In this document: piece after piece, positions 5,400-13,664 of the stretch
Numbering within the stretch: the stretch's first letter is position 1
Layout of the letters: each line of letters opens with the position of its first letter
Origin: a virus
Length of the DNA: 36,934 nt
IMG/VR virus record: IMGVR_UViG_3300027749_000017
Location: 1 to 36,934 of that record
Strand: one strand, 5' to 3'
Program-made: the position numbers and the translations under genes
Notes under the pieces: generated by a model
Seen by the model: the letters and a program-made list of their open reading frames with translations, nothing else
What the model was told of the DNA's origin: nothing
The model's database searches: none

Positions 5400-7682
5400 T
5401 CATTTCACCAACCGCACAGACAAGGGCGGCGCGGTTTCTACCATGTCTCGCAGGTCAGATTTTGGCATTGTCGCCATATCTGGCGCGGCGAAGATGTGCT
5501 TCTTGTTGTCAAAGCGGCGAGACTTCAGCCGCCCCATATCGACCCATCCGGCCTCTTTTAAGGCGTGTAGAAGGGCAGGCTGCACAATTCGCACCGAACC
5601 CTGCACCGACCCCTGCAAACGGTCGCACAGGGCGTGCCAAGGGGCACCGACAACGCCTTTGGAAAACTCACCTAGACGGTTACGCATAAGATCAACAAGG
5701 AACGACTCAGCGCCACTCATACCGGCCTCAACCATAATGGCCTTGGCTTCTGTCAGCATAGGTGTTGCGCCAGGCGCGAAGGCAGACACGTCACGGGCGT
5801 GAAGCCACGCGGCGACAGCGCTCTTGCCCCCTGCCTCCAACCACGCCCATATTTTCGCGCCATCGGCGTCATTCATGCGCGGGGCGTCCGACCAGATGAC
5901 AAACCACCTGCGATCATCAGACGGGAGGTTGATGGCAACGCGCTCATTCGAGAACGCGATGATTTGCAGACGGTTCACCAGATCGTAAGGCGCTAGACCT
6001 TTACGCTGCACCGATAAAAACTCAGGCGGCGCGGCGATTAAGGGTTTCATTGTGTTCTCAAGCGCCCTTCTGTCCCTCGCCTCGCTCTGGCGTAATTCAT
6101 TGACAACCAGAACTTCAGTCTCCAAGGCGTAGCCCCATTGGGATGTGATCTCCTCATTGCGGACAAGGGAGACGTTCCGCAAGGCTTTGCCACCGATTGA
6201 CCAGAAAAACGGTGCCCACATCGTATCTTTACCCGACCCAGGGTTTCCCCCATGCAGTACGGCGTGATTGATCTTAATGTGGGGCTTCTGCAATTTAAAC
6301 GCCATCACGTCAAAGACGTGCGCGCGCTCTTTTTCGTCAGGCACCATACGCTCGACGTGATCGAGCCAAGGCTTAATGTTGCCTGCGACTGCCACCGGAC
6401 GCGCATCGCGCCAGCGGTTACCGTAGACGATGCCGTCACGCGAGCAGAGGATAGACTCGCCTGCTGCGTAGGTGACACCCTTCAGGATACGCGCGCCTTT
6501 CTTCTGACGGTTTTCGTCGTAACAGGTGCCTGCCTCAATCTTGGGGCGTTTGCCATGCAAACTGTTGCAGGCGATATGGCGAAAGATGGCATTGAACGAC
6601 GCGCGGGACACTTCGTGACGCTCGATTAGATCAAAAAAGGCGTCATCGTCTTGCAGGTAGGCGAAACGTTCGTACCAGCCTTCCTTCTCGACCCGTTGCA
6701 GTTCTTTACGCTCGACCTCTGCGATCACAGCCGCTGCCGCATCGGGGAACGCTTCGGTAGGTTGGAGTTTGTTAACCGCCGCGCCCATCACAGACGCAAG
6801 CAGTTCTTCACGCAAACCAGGTGTGTGTTTTGGCCCACCATTTTCGGCGACCCAATCCAAATAGGCGCGGCTGCCAAAGTCAATGCAATGGCTGTGCAGG
6901 CAGGTATAAGCACGATTCGCAGGCATATATCGGCCTTCGGGGTTGCCGTCGGTATGTGAGGCGCTGTTGGGGCAGATCACGCCAGCCCAACCTTCTTGAT
7001 TCGGGCGGGATAAGAGTAAACCCTGCTCAGACAGCCAGATCATCACGTCATCGGTGCCGTCATCTGAGATGCGGATCGGCTTGTACGCATCCACCGACGC
7101 GGCAGGCGTTACGTTCAGGGCAGTGCAGATTTGCGCTAATGAAAAGTCACGTTCTGGATGGAACTCACGCAAGACGGACTTAAACGAATTGCGGTCGGGC
7201 TTGATGTTGACGCTGCCAGGCAGACGAAAATTACGCACGGCGTTGATCGCGCCCTTGTCCGTGTAACCTGCTTCGGCGATGGCAATGATGGCGGCGCTGA
7301 AGTCGGCCTTGGTTGGCTGCTCATTGAAGACGTAACCCCACTGGAACGAACCTTCGGACGTTTCCATCTTCCAAGTCGGCTCTAATGGCGGCACGGTGGC
7401 CTTGGTGCCCACGTCGTCCAGCACCATCACAAGGACATACTCGCAGTTGGCGGCACTGGCGCTGACGTGGCCATCTCTGAATCGGTCAACGATGAACGAC
7501 GCAGTGTTGCCGTAGATCGCCCAATCATCCTTGATCTTGGCGTCGGGTAGCATGGCAGGCCACGTACACTTGATCGCACCGTCGGCGTGGTACTGGTACT
7601 CGCCCTCTTTAAGTTGTGGCTTTTGCCGCACAATTAAAAAAGTTTCGCCTTCTGGCGCTAATTTTGTGAGAAAATCTAACAC
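5400..7682 (-). CDS. Primase-helicase with DUF5906-type ATPase
   Basis: The protein primes and unwinds DNA at the phage fork. I set the start at GTG 7682 (MLDFLTKLAPEGETF), eight bases after an AGGAG at 7691-7695; an upstream opening to 7796 would run through a hairpin and lacks such a site. The product has 760 residues. The N-terminal third has the MVLDDVGTK motif (about 86-94) seen in RepB/primpol-type primases. A zinc-binding pattern (CPNSASH then CLHSHC, about 237-266) follows. The C-terminal helicase has a Walker A loop at about 478-487 (GGNPGSGKDT), then VLVVNELRQ and DDRRWFVIWSDA, as in DUF5906/D5-like ATPases. It is the last gene of the leftward replication unit, ending at the convergent terminator. 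Confidence 0.88.
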   Translation of the reverse strand: MLDFLTKLAPEGETFLIVRQKPQLKEGEYQYHADGAIKCTWPAMLPDAKIKDDWAIYGNTASFIVDRFRDGHVSASAANCEYVLVMVLDDVGTKATVPPLEPTWKMETSEGSFQWGYVFNEQPTKADFSAAIIAIAEAGYTDKGAINAVRNFRLPGSVNIKPDRNSFKSVLREFHPERDFSLAQICTALNVTPAASVDAYKPIRISDDGTDDVMIWLSEQGLLLSRPNQEGWAGVICPNSASHTDGNPEGRYMPANRAYTCLHSHCIDFGSRAYLDWVAENGGPKHTPGLREELLASVMGAAVNKLQPTEAFPDAAAAVIAEVERKELQRVEKEGWYERFAYLQDDDAFFDLIERHEVSRASFNAIFRHIACNSLHGKRPKIEAGTCYDENRQKKGARILKGVTYAAGESILCSRDGIVYGNRWRDARPVAVAGNIKPWLDHVERMVPDEKERAHVFDVMAFKLQKPHIKINHAVLHGGNPGSGKDTMWAPFFWSIGGKALRNVSLVRNEEITSQWGYALETEVLVVNELRQSEARDRRALENTMKPLIAAPPEFLSVQRKGLAPYDLVNRLQIIAFSNERVAINLPSDDRRWFVIWSDAPRMNDADGAKIWAWLEAGGKSAVAAWLHARDVSAFAPGATPMLTEAKAIMVEAGMSGAESFLVDLMRNRLGEFSKGVVGAPWHALCDRLQGSVQGSVRIVQPALLHALKEAGWVDMGRLKSRRFDNKKHIFAAPDMATMPKSDLRDMVETAPPLSVRLVK

Positions 7683-7707
7683 GGTTCGTTCTCCTAGTTG
7701 AGTGTTT

Positions 7708-7732
7708 AGCCCCCGTCTTATCCACGGGGGCT
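7708..7732 (+). terminator. Hairpin between two leftward genes; T-run only on the plus strand
   Basis: AGCCCCCGT (7708-7716) pairs with ACGGGGGCT (7724-7732) around a seven-base loop. The T-rich tail (TTCTTTTATT) follows on the plus strand, so it would terminate rightward transcription, yet both neighbours are leftward genes. It starts five bases after the upstream leftward stop codon. It may block antisense transcription, or protect or process the leftward mRNA ahead of the primase-helicase ribosome binding site. Confidence 0.5.
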
Positions 7733-7737
7733 TTCTT

Positions 7738-8577
7738 TTATTCGATGGTCGTTTCGTAAACTTCACACGATTCGGAACAACCACCATCCTCGTCAACGCG
7801 GCTTAACCGCGTCGGCGCATCTTTATTTTCTTCATATAGCTTAAACAGCCCAATGGTGTCGATGTTCTTGCGAAAGAACACACGGTCACCGACTTGAGGG
7901 CCATGCGATCGGTACTGCTGCTCCATGCGCCGATGAAAATCAAAGATACCGGCATCACGTTCAATCTGCATGAATTGCTTTTTAATGGACTTTTTAAAGC
8001 ATCCTTGGCAGTTACCCTCAAATTCGTCAATCCCAAGGTCAAAGGCTTGTTCAGACCACCAATCCAAAATGTCGCTTTTGTCTGTCGGCCACACGTCAAT
8101 CAAAGGGTATTCGATATTCTTGGCTTCAGCGGTCTTGCTGACGCGGCGTTTCTCGTCCTCACGGATGCCGATTGCTGTCGGGATGGTGCGGTAATCAAAG
8201 CCAAGGCTTCGCAAATACGAATTCATGGGGTTGATCTTGAGTTCACGGGTGCAATACGGAAACGCCATATTGGGGATGCCGTACTTTTTGATAACTTCCT
8301 CAAACGGTTCGCCGTTACGCGCTGCGCTAATGTAATCAACAACTTTGTGCGTACTAGCGACGCGGCCATCATGCACGACTGCTTCCAACCACACAGTGTT
8401 AAAACCAAAATGCACGTCGCAGTTATGGACAAACTCCAACGTCTTGGGGTGTTCCAGCGCCGTGTTGGCAAACGTGACAATGAACTCGTATTTGTCTGAC
8501 CAGTTGTCGAGCAACAACTTGGTCATGTAGGCGCTAGTGCGCCCACCAGAAAAAGAGATTTGATACTGCGGTTTCAT
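7738..8577 (-). CDS. PP-loop (PAPS-reductase-like) protein 1
   Basis: This 279-residue protein belongs to the PP-loop ATPase/PAPS-reductase superfamily, which activates substrates by adenylation for sulfur or related chemistry. ATG 8577 is chosen because it overlaps the upstream stop (ATGA). The PP-loop is SFSGGRTS at 8-15. PYCTREL (C109) and AIGIRED (135-141) correspond to the conserved Cys-Thr-Arg and substrate-loop regions. Two more cysteine pairs, C190/C193 (NCQGCF) and C267/C271, could hold an iron-sulfur cluster together with C109. Classical PAPS reductases lack this cysteine layout, so sulfate reduction is not the first choice. Next to a second such gene and between polymerase and primase, a base- or backbone-modifying role is plausible. 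That role is inference. Confidence 0.82.
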   Translation of the reverse strand: MKPQYQISFSGGRTSAYMTKLLLDNWSDKYEFIVTFANTALEHPKTLEFVHNCDVHFGFNTVWLEAVVHDGRVASTHKVVDYISAARNGEPFEEVIKKYGIPNMAFPYCTRELKINPMNSYLRSLGFDYRTIPTAIGIREDEKRRVSKTAEAKNIEYPLIDVWPTDKSDILDWWSEQAFDLGIDEFEGNCQGCFKKSIKKQFMQIERDAGIFDFHRRMEQQYRSHGPQVGDRVFFRKNIDTIGLFKLYEENKDAPTRLSRVDEDGGCSESCEVYETTIE

Positions 8578-9275
8578 AACGAACACACTCTGCACGTTGG
8601 AGCGTTACCGTCCCCCCGAATCTTGCGGCCATTGGCGAATTCAACCGCCAAATCTTTCAACGCCGCAGGCCATGCGTCGCGTTGCGGTGATCTGAACGTG
8701 TGGCCTAGCTGTTCTTCCACTGCCACACCACGCGCATATTCTTCAGGGTAATCACGCCAAAGATCACGCCATTCGCCCAAACGTTGGTAAGGGCACACGG
8801 CGCAATCGGTACGGCGCGGGATCGTCACTTCACGTTGCCCTAAGTACGTCCACACGTCCTCTTCTTTCCAGCCCCACTCACGCATGGGAAACCGGATTTT
8901 CATGTCTTCACCGTAGATGCCGCGCCGCGCTTCTTCATCTGCACGCAAGCCCACATATAAGACAGACCCTTCGGGCAGTGTCTCAAAGTAGGCAATCGTA
9001 GGTTCGATCTTTAATATGCGTGTACACCATCTGGCGCGAAAGTTTGGCAGCATTTGCATCTGGTCGATCAGGCCATACAGGTCGGTCGAGTGCCCGACGC
9101 GCTTGATAGGCAAGCCCATCATGCGTTCCAATTTAGCCCAATGCTCAACCATCTCTGGCAGTTCGTTGCCCGTGGCGTTGCAAATCAGTTCGTATTCGCG
9201 GGGTTCGACTTCCATCAAACGCAGCGCCAACGCGGTGGAGTCTTTGCCCCCACTTAGCCCTATGACGTGTTTCAC
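8574..9275 (-). CDS. PP-loop (PAPS-reductase-like) protein 2
   Basis: The 233-residue product starts at GTG 9275 with AGGAG six bases upstream. Its PP-loop is LSGGKDS at 7-13, followed by CNATGNELP (32-40), ARWCTRILKIEP (C84) and VGLRADEEAR (108-117), typical of DndC-like and PAPS-reductase-like enzymes that bind ATP. CxxC pairs at C158/C161 (CAVCPYQR) and C228/C231 could ligate a metal or iron-sulfur centre. The gene overlaps the polymerase stop by four bases (GTGA) and the next PP-loop gene by four bases, so all three are probably co-translated. The two PP-loop proteins share motif order but differ in overall sequence, as expected for an old pair or a heteromer. The substrate is unknown. 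Confidence 0.85.
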   Translation of the reverse strand: MKHVIGLSGGKDSTALALRLMEVEPREYELICNATGNELPEMVEHWAKLERMMGLPIKRVGHSTDLYGLIDQMQMLPNFRARWCTRILKIEPTIAYFETLPEGSVLYVGLRADEEARRGIYGEDMKIRFPMREWGWKEEDVWTYLGQREVTIPRRTDCAVCPYQRLGEWRDLWRDYPEEYARGVAVEEQLGHTFRSPQRDAWPAALKDLAVEFANGRKIRGDGNAPTCRVCSL

Positions 9276-11191
9276 GAATATCTCCTAGTTGTTACACCTT
9301 CAGCGGCCAATGGCAGGCCACTTGCCCATGCAGGCGGCGTACACATGATCTTATGGATATGTGCGGCTGTCGATTCTGCCTCAGATTCGGGGCACTCGAC
9401 GACGATTTCATCATGGACGTGTGCGATCACACCGTCCAGTTGTCTCAGGGCGTAGCGTAGGATGTCATTGGCGGTCGCTTGCACGACATTCTCACAAGCC
9501 AGCCCACGCCATAGACGGGCGCGAGGCCACTCTGTCGCATCGGCGGCAGGCTTCCAAGCTGCTTTGGTATATGTCACGTTGCCTTCTTCGTCGAATTTGG
9601 CGTTGGGGTAGCACAATACCCGACCAGAAGGAAGACTGTACCAAAGAGTCTGGCCATCAAACAAGTACACAATTCTTCCCGCAGCAAATTCATGCCCTTT
9701 GTTTCTCATAGCGCGCAGGTACGCGCCTTCCAATTGCGTGCCGTGGTGCATAGCCCAAGGGTTTGCCCTACGCCAGCCCTCGACCGCCCGTGCAACCTCG
9801 CCCGTGGACAGGTGGATACCGTAGACGCGCCCGAACACTTCAAACGCGCCAGCCCCTCCCAGAAAACCCAGCGCTAACTCTTGCACCTTGCCCACCTGTC
9901 GCTGGTCACCCGTCACGTCGTCATAGGCCACACGGAACGTCGCCGTGGCGTTGACCTTGTACGGGTCAAGACCCGACCGGAACACATCCAGTTTGATCTC
10001 ACCTGCTGGGCAGTTGGACAGCCACGGATGCACGCGGCCTTCGATGGCCGACCAGTCGTAGGCAATCAGAACGTTGCCAGGCGCTGCCACGATAGCAGGG
10101 CGAAGCATCTTCTTCAGAACGTCTGTAATGCGTTGTTCGAATCGTGGCACGATCTCATGGCCTCGAACCATTGCTGTGCGGACGGATTCGGGGTCTTTAG
10201 CGCTTTTACGCGGGAGATTATGGACTTGAGCGCCATAGGACGAAGCGCGCCCTGTTGCACTGCCTCCAGCAAAAACAAAGGCACCTCTAACTCGGGCATC
10301 TTCCTCGTCTGCCAAACTTGCAAGGCGGCTGAACTTCGCAACACTCGACGCCCAGAGGTCATCGGCGCACTGTATAACTTCGGCAACATCCGGCGGGACT
10401 TCATCATGGTTCTCCATCGCAAGCAGATTCGCTCGCACGTTTTTGTCTATGGAATACTTCTCGCCCGTCCACATCAGCTTCTTGGCTTCAGGGCCGACGC
10501 GCTCCAGCACCCACTCGCGCATCTTCGGCGAGCGCACGCTGGTAATCTGGCCTTCGGTCACTTCGGCCACGATCTTCTGGATTTCGTCCATCTCAGCGCC
10601 AGCGTACTTGACGGCGGCTCGGCACAAGGGCACGTCCACCATCAGGCCACGATCATTGATGCGCTCGTTGACGTGGTAGTCAAGCAGTTCATCTGGACTA
10701 AGTGGCCGCATAGCCTTGCTGACCGCACGCATGGCCCTTACATCTTGTTCGCAGTAAGCAACCATCTCGGCCATCAGGGTCGGATCGTTGTTGAAGCTAC
10801 CATCGGACTTGGGTATGCTCAACAGTCGGATTAGTTGGGCACCACGGTGGTCTTTCTTCATGGCCGCGCCAGCAAAGCGCCCCACATCTTCTAGGCCACC
10901 AGGCGCGCAGTTGGCACGGGCTTGGGTCGCCGTGCAGTAAAAGGATTCAAGAGGGTAGTTCTGCTGGAGAACATACCAGAACATCAAACGCTCAAACGCC
11001 GCGTTGTGGGCGTAGATTATGTGACCTGTGAAGTCAGGTAGTGGGCCACTTACCCAAGTCTGCACTTCTTCATCGTCAAAGGCGTAAGACATACACAGCA
11101 CCTCGGTGCTGGCGTGTTGCGCGTAGTTGTAAACGCCTGCGGTTTTTAGGTCGCAGGCGCTACGGGTTTCAAAGTCAACCCAAAGAGTCAT
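9272..11191 (-). CDS. DNA polymerase, family A, with 3'-5' exonuclease
   Basis: This 639-residue enzyme replicates the phage genome. The N-terminal exonuclease domain has VDFET (D6, E8), YAHNAAFE (about 60-67) and the YCEQD motif (about 146-150). The polymerase domain shows motif A (IAYDWSAIEGR, about 376-386), motif B (RQVGKVQELALGFLGGAGAF, about 431-450) and motif C (HVHDEIVVE, about 591-599) with the catalytic aspartates. ATG 11191 shares one base with the upstream stop (TGATG). Compared with Pol I it lacks the 5'-3' exonuclease and is compact, as in many podophages. It is followed immediately by the two PP-loop genes. Motifs are intact, so activity is expected. Confidence 0.95.
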   Translation of the reverse strand: MTLWVDFETRSACDLKTAGVYNYAQHASTEVLCMSYAFDDEEVQTWVSGPLPDFTGHIIYAHNAAFERLMFWYVLQQNYPLESFYCTATQARANCAPGGLEDVGRFAGAAMKKDHRGAQLIRLLSIPKSDGSFNNDPTLMAEMVAYCEQDVRAMRAVSKAMRPLSPDELLDYHVNERINDRGLMVDVPLCRAAVKYAGAEMDEIQKIVAEVTEGQITSVRSPKMREWVLERVGPEAKKLMWTGEKYSIDKNVRANLLAMENHDEVPPDVAEVIQCADDLWASSVAKFSRLASLADEEDARVRGAFVFAGGSATGRASSYGAQVHNLPRKSAKDPESVRTAMVRGHEIVPRFEQRITDVLKKMLRPAIVAAPGNVLIAYDWSAIEGRVHPWLSNCPAGEIKLDVFRSGLDPYKVNATATFRVAYDDVTGDQRQVGKVQELALGFLGGAGAFEVFGRVYGIHLSTGEVARAVEGWRRANPWAMHHGTQLEGAYLRAMRNKGHEFAAGRIVYLFDGQTLWYSLPSGRVLCYPNAKFDEEGNVTYTKAAWKPAADATEWPRARLWRGLACENVVQATANDILRYALRQLDGVIAHVHDEIVVECPESEAESTAAHIHKIMCTPPAWASGLPLAAEGVTTRRYS

Positions 11192-11823
11192 CAAACAGAC
11201 CGACGACGACGACCGGCTGATGCTGGCGCTTCTGGCTCAACTTCCTCAACCGGCGCACCATCAAGGCCAACCCACTCAACAATCTCAAACACTGGCGTGT
11301 AGATTTTGCCGTAGGACTTGTGCTGATAGTGATCCTTTTTGAGTTTCACAATAGCAACAGGCTTAGCTTGGTCTTTATCTACTTGCGTAGCAATGGCCAC
11401 ACCCAACGCCTGAACCGCTTTTTTACCGCCCACCGAAGTGGTTGTAAAGCGCGCTTCCATATCCTTGTCTTCGCCTGTGGTGCATTTCAAAGACATCCCG
11501 ATCTGAGTCTCCCAACCACGCTTGGCGTCCTTATGCGCGGCTTCAAGTTCAGGCAACGGTTCAGCGACGCCCACCATCTTTTCGCCCAACACTTCGCCGT
11601 CACCCCAAGCAATAAAGCCGTGGATAAAAGAGAAAGGGTTGATCGCCCAAAGGGACTCGGCCTCGACTTCTGTCTGATCCGCACCAAAGACCCAGTGGCC
11701 TGTCTTGTCCATTTTCAGGATGACGTTACCGGCTGGGCCTACGTCTTTTTCAAGAGCGCGAAGCGATGTAGACAAAGAAGAAACTGCTGGCAGATTTGCC
11801 GAAGAAAAAGTAGTCAATTGCAT
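11191..11823 (-). CDS. Conserved replication-module protein (210 aa), possibly ssDNA-binding
   Basis: The product begins MQLTTFSSANLPAVSSL and contains the conserved stretches WAINPFSFIHGFIAWGDG, MSLKCTTGEDKDM and DHYQHKSYGKIYTPVFEIV, followed by an acidic linker (EEVEPEAPAS) and a basic tip (GRRRRSV). I recognise this type from phage replication modules, always near polymerase and Cas4-like genes, but no activity is established to my knowledge. A beta-rich core with a flexible charged C-terminus resembles single-stranded DNA-binding proteins, and no other SSB candidate is visible here. The SSB role is therefore a guess from context. Its stop overlaps the polymerase start. Confidence 0.7.
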   Translation of the reverse strand: MQLTTFSSANLPAVSSLSTSLRALEKDVGPAGNVILKMDKTGHWVFGADQTEVEAESLWAINPFSFIHGFIAWGDGEVLGEKMVGVAEPLPELEAAHKDAKRGWETQIGMSLKCTTGEDKDMEARFTTTSVGGKKAVQALGVAIATQVDKDQAKPVAIVKLKKDHYQHKSYGKIYTPVFEIVEWVGLDGAPVEEVEPEAPASAGRRRRSV

Positions 11824-11832
11824 TTTTAACTT

Positions 11833-12945
11833 TCATTGGATTTTAGAAAGAGCAGCCGTCAGGCCACTCAACTGCAACACTGCTGGGCGAGGATCGTCCT
11901 CGCTTGCCAATGTTGTGCCTGAAGACACTGACACCACAAGTTCGGGTGGCAATGTCAACTTGCTCTTTTTGAGTAATTTCTCAGCGGCTGCTGGCGAAAT
12001 CACTTCACGTTCTTTATACGGGTCAATCCCTGCTACATTCATAACAATAACAGCTTCATCATCGCTGACCCATTGTCTTGTACCGCGCTTAGCGACCAGT
12101 TTGTAACCAGGTACAGGCATCGACTTTTCTAACAACTGAACCGCCAGATCGCGCAGGTCTTTGATCCAGCTTTCAATCATCTCAGCATTTTTGAGATACT
12201 GACTGAGCATTGTAATGTCTAACTCTTTCAATTGCGTTTGCAATGCGCGGTCTACTGCGCCAGTCATCTGTGGGCACACCGGCTTGGCCGCGCACCAACG
12301 GCAGTGGTCACCAGTGGCCAGTTTGGCGTCAGGCAACTGTGCGACTTGCACGGCCTTGACCAGATCACGCTCGAACTGTGCGATGCGTTCCTTGGTGGTC
12401 ACCCAACGCTTAATCATGGGCGGCTGGATGATGATGCACTCGATCTCGGTTGCGCCATCAAACGCCCACTTGGCGGCGTCGGTACGCATGGCCGCAGCCG
12501 CGTAGAACATCAGTTGTTCGTTCTCTACAGCATCAACCACAACACCGTCGCCAAATTTCCAATCCAAGACGATAGCGCGATCACCAATCCTACCAACAAG
12601 GTCAGTAGAACCAAAGACGTTAGGCAAGAGATTGCCAAAACCAACGCGAGTCTCCACTTCATACATCATCTCCTTGTTGGGGTCTACTTCATCCAGTAAA
12701 GAAAGTGCGGACACGATCTTCTCATCATACAAGTCTTGCGTCAGCACTTGGCCTTCGTAAGTCGTGCCGATCACATCAACGTTCATGTCCTCAAGAATAG
12801 CGCTGATGGCGTTGTGTAGCAATGTGCCACGGTCTGCGTGTTCACTGGAGGGCTTGGGAGGCATCTTCTGCACCAAGACTACAGAGCCAGGGCAGTTGAT
12901 GACGCGCTTGGCGGTCGAGCCGCCGACGATGTTACTGTGTTGCAT
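11833..12945 (-). CDS. Cas4-like PD-(D/E)XK exonuclease (DUF2800 type)
   Basis: I place the start at ATG 12945 (MQHSNIVGGSTAKRV), preceded by GGAGA; the opening back to 13194 would overlap another likely gene out of frame. The 370-residue product has an N-terminal cysteine (NCPGS, C18) and a C-terminal HCRWCAAKPVCPQ cluster, which together can hold a 4Fe-4S centre. Between them are DRGTLLHNAI, YEVETRV, FGSTDLVGR and VLDWKFGDG, the acidic and lysine residues of the RecB/Cas4-like nuclease core. The family is common in phage replication modules, usually next to the same SSB-like gene. It probably resects DNA ends for recombination. Confidence in the nuclease fold is high; the polarity of cutting is unknown. 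Confidence 0.85.
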   Translation of the reverse strand: MQHSNIVGGSTAKRVINCPGSVVLVQKMPPKPSSEHADRGTLLHNAISAILEDMNVDVIGTTYEGQVLTQDLYDEKIVSALSLLDEVDPNKEMMYEVETRVGFGNLLPNVFGSTDLVGRIGDRAIVLDWKFGDGVVVDAVENEQLMFYAAAAMRTDAAKWAFDGATEIECIIIQPPMIKRWVTTKERIAQFERDLVKAVQVAQLPDAKLATGDHCRWCAAKPVCPQMTGAVDRALQTQLKELDITMLSQYLKNAEMIESWIKDLRDLAVQLLEKSMPVPGYKLVAKRGTRQWVSDDEAVIVMNVAGIDPYKEREVISPAAAEKLLKKSKLTLPPELVVSVSSGTTLASEDDPRPAVLQLSGLTAALSKIQ

Positions 12946-13111
12946 CTGCTGTCTCCAAAAGAGTGTTGATCCCGTCACGCAGTTTGATTGCTTGCGCTCG
13001 GGTGAGACCTGCGCTGGTGTACGCGCAATGGCGATTGACGCTAATCCATACGCCGTCATCGTATTCGCTAACGGTGACGCTTGCGCCGTCTGTTTCAATT
13101 CTTGTGTCCAT
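12932..13111 (-). CDS. Small hypothetical protein, 59 aa
   Basis: The frame begins MDTRIETDGASVTVSEYDDG and continues VWISVNRHCAYTSAGLTRAQ, with a helical end (AIKLRDGINTLLETAD). AGGA lies seven bases before the ATG. It is the first gene of the leftward replication unit and overlaps the Cas4-like start by 14 bases. A short beta-hairpin followed by a helix is predicted, without a recognised family. Leading position downstream of a promoter suggests high early expression. It was hidden by a longer overlapping frame, but the ribosome binding site and operon position support it. Confidence 0.72.
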   Translation of the reverse strand: MDTRIETDGASVTVSEYDDGVWISVNRHCAYTSAGLTRAQAIKLRDGINTLLETADATQ

Positions 13112-13151
13112 TTTACTGTCCTGTAGTTGCTACCCAAAAGTGGGTGATGCA

Positions 13152-13181
13152 ATCTTAGCACATAAAATAAATGTTGTACAA
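13152..13181 (-). promoter_or_regulatory. Leftward promoter for the replication unit
   Basis: On the minus strand TTGTAC (13181-13176) is followed after 18 bases by TAAGAT (13157-13152), which is preceded by TGC as in extended -10 promoters. Transcription would start near 13145, giving a leader of about 34 bases that contains the AGGA site of the 59-residue gene. Confidence 0.55.
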
Positions 13182-13201
13182 AACTTTTTTTCATGTATTA
13201 T
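13174..13201 (+). promoter_or_regulatory. Rightward promoter for the nuclease-helicase unit
   Basis: TTGTAC (13174-13179) and TATTAT (13196-13201) are separated by 16 bases. Counting from the -10 box, the first transcribed base would be about 13208, exactly the A of the VRR-NUC ATG. The -35 is half of the palindrome TTGTACAA (13174-13181), whose other half serves the leftward promoter. Confidence 0.55.
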
Positions 13202-13207
13202 TCGGGC

Positions 13208-13492
13208 ATGAAAGAATCAGAAGTTGAACGGCACTTTGTTTGGGCTGTCGAGCGTGCGGGTGGTAAGACGTGGAAGTTCACATCCCCAGGGCGCAAAGGC
13301 GTGGCCGACCGGATCGCTTGCCTGCCCGACGGGCAGACGTGGTTTGTGGAGTTGAAAACCAAAGGTGGCAGGCTGTCGCCGTTGCAAAAAATGTTTGCTA
13401 GTGATATGGCAGTGTTGCGTCAAAACTACGCATGTTTATGGACTAAGGAACAAATAGATGGCTGGATACAAGAATTCAACAGAACTGTATGA
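13208..13492 (+). CDS. VRR-NUC domain nuclease
   Basis: The product (94 residues from ATG 13208, MKESEVERHFVWAVERAGG) matches stand-alone VRR-NUC proteins of phages. It has the opening ESEVE, the SPGRKGVADRI motif with the catalytic aspartate (about residue 38), FVELKTKGGRLSPLQ with the Glu-x-Lys pair, and a helical end. These PD-(D/E)XK nucleases probably resolve or cleave branched DNA. I prefer 13208 over an in-frame ATG at 13193 because family members begin at this point. Neither start has a Shine-Dalgarno, and the predicted transcript begins at or very near 13208, so translation may be leaderless. It leads the rightward middle unit and overlaps the next gene. Confidence 0.9.
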   Translation: MKESEVERHFVWAVERAGGKTWKFTSPGRKGVADRIACLPDGQTWFVELKTKGGRLSPLQKMFASDMAVLRQNYACLWTKEQIDGWIQEFNRTV

Positions 13493-13664
13493 CGCGGGGT
13501 ATGCCATACAGCAATACGACATTTCAAAAGAAAAACGAACGTGGCGTCACAAGGACAAAATTTTTACTACGCCGTATGACGTACCTGTTGAAAAAATAAT
13601 GTGGAACGGGCATTTAATGGAATTTTTAAAAATGGAGAAGAATGATGAAAGCAGTACCCGCTAA
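13458..13664 (+). CDS. Hypothetical protein, 68 aa
   Basis: AAGGAA precedes the ATG, and the frame overlaps the VRR-NUC end by 35 bases and the next gene by about 20. The product begins MAGYKNSTELYDAGYAIQQY and contains a basic, aromatic centre (KEKRTWRHKDKIFTTPYDV). I recognise no family. The amount of overlap on both sides is larger than usual here, which lowers confidence slightly, but the ribosome binding site and even amino-acid composition argue for a true gene. It lies between nuclease and helicase genes, so a helper role in DNA processing is possible. Confidence 0.62.
   Translation: MAGYKNSTELYDAGYAIQQYDISKEKRTWRHKDKIFTTPYDVPVEKIMWNGHLMEFLKMEKNDESSTR

Noticed and set aside
7683-7796. 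N-terminal extension of the primase-helicase to 798 residues
   Set aside because: The extension runs through the hairpin at 7708-7732 and the upstream gene's stop region. A strong AGGAG fits GTG 7682.
9881-10834. Antisense frame of 317 codons opposite the DNA polymerase
   Set aside because: It is the shadow of a polymerase with intact motifs; no family or ribosome binding site is seen. Other long antisense frames (1471-2178, 7894-8499, 33239-33613) were rejected on the same grounds.
12946-13194. N-terminal extension of the Cas4-like nuclease to 453 residues
   Set aside because: It overlaps a better supported 59-residue gene in another frame, and family-like sequence begins at 12945 after a GGAGA site.
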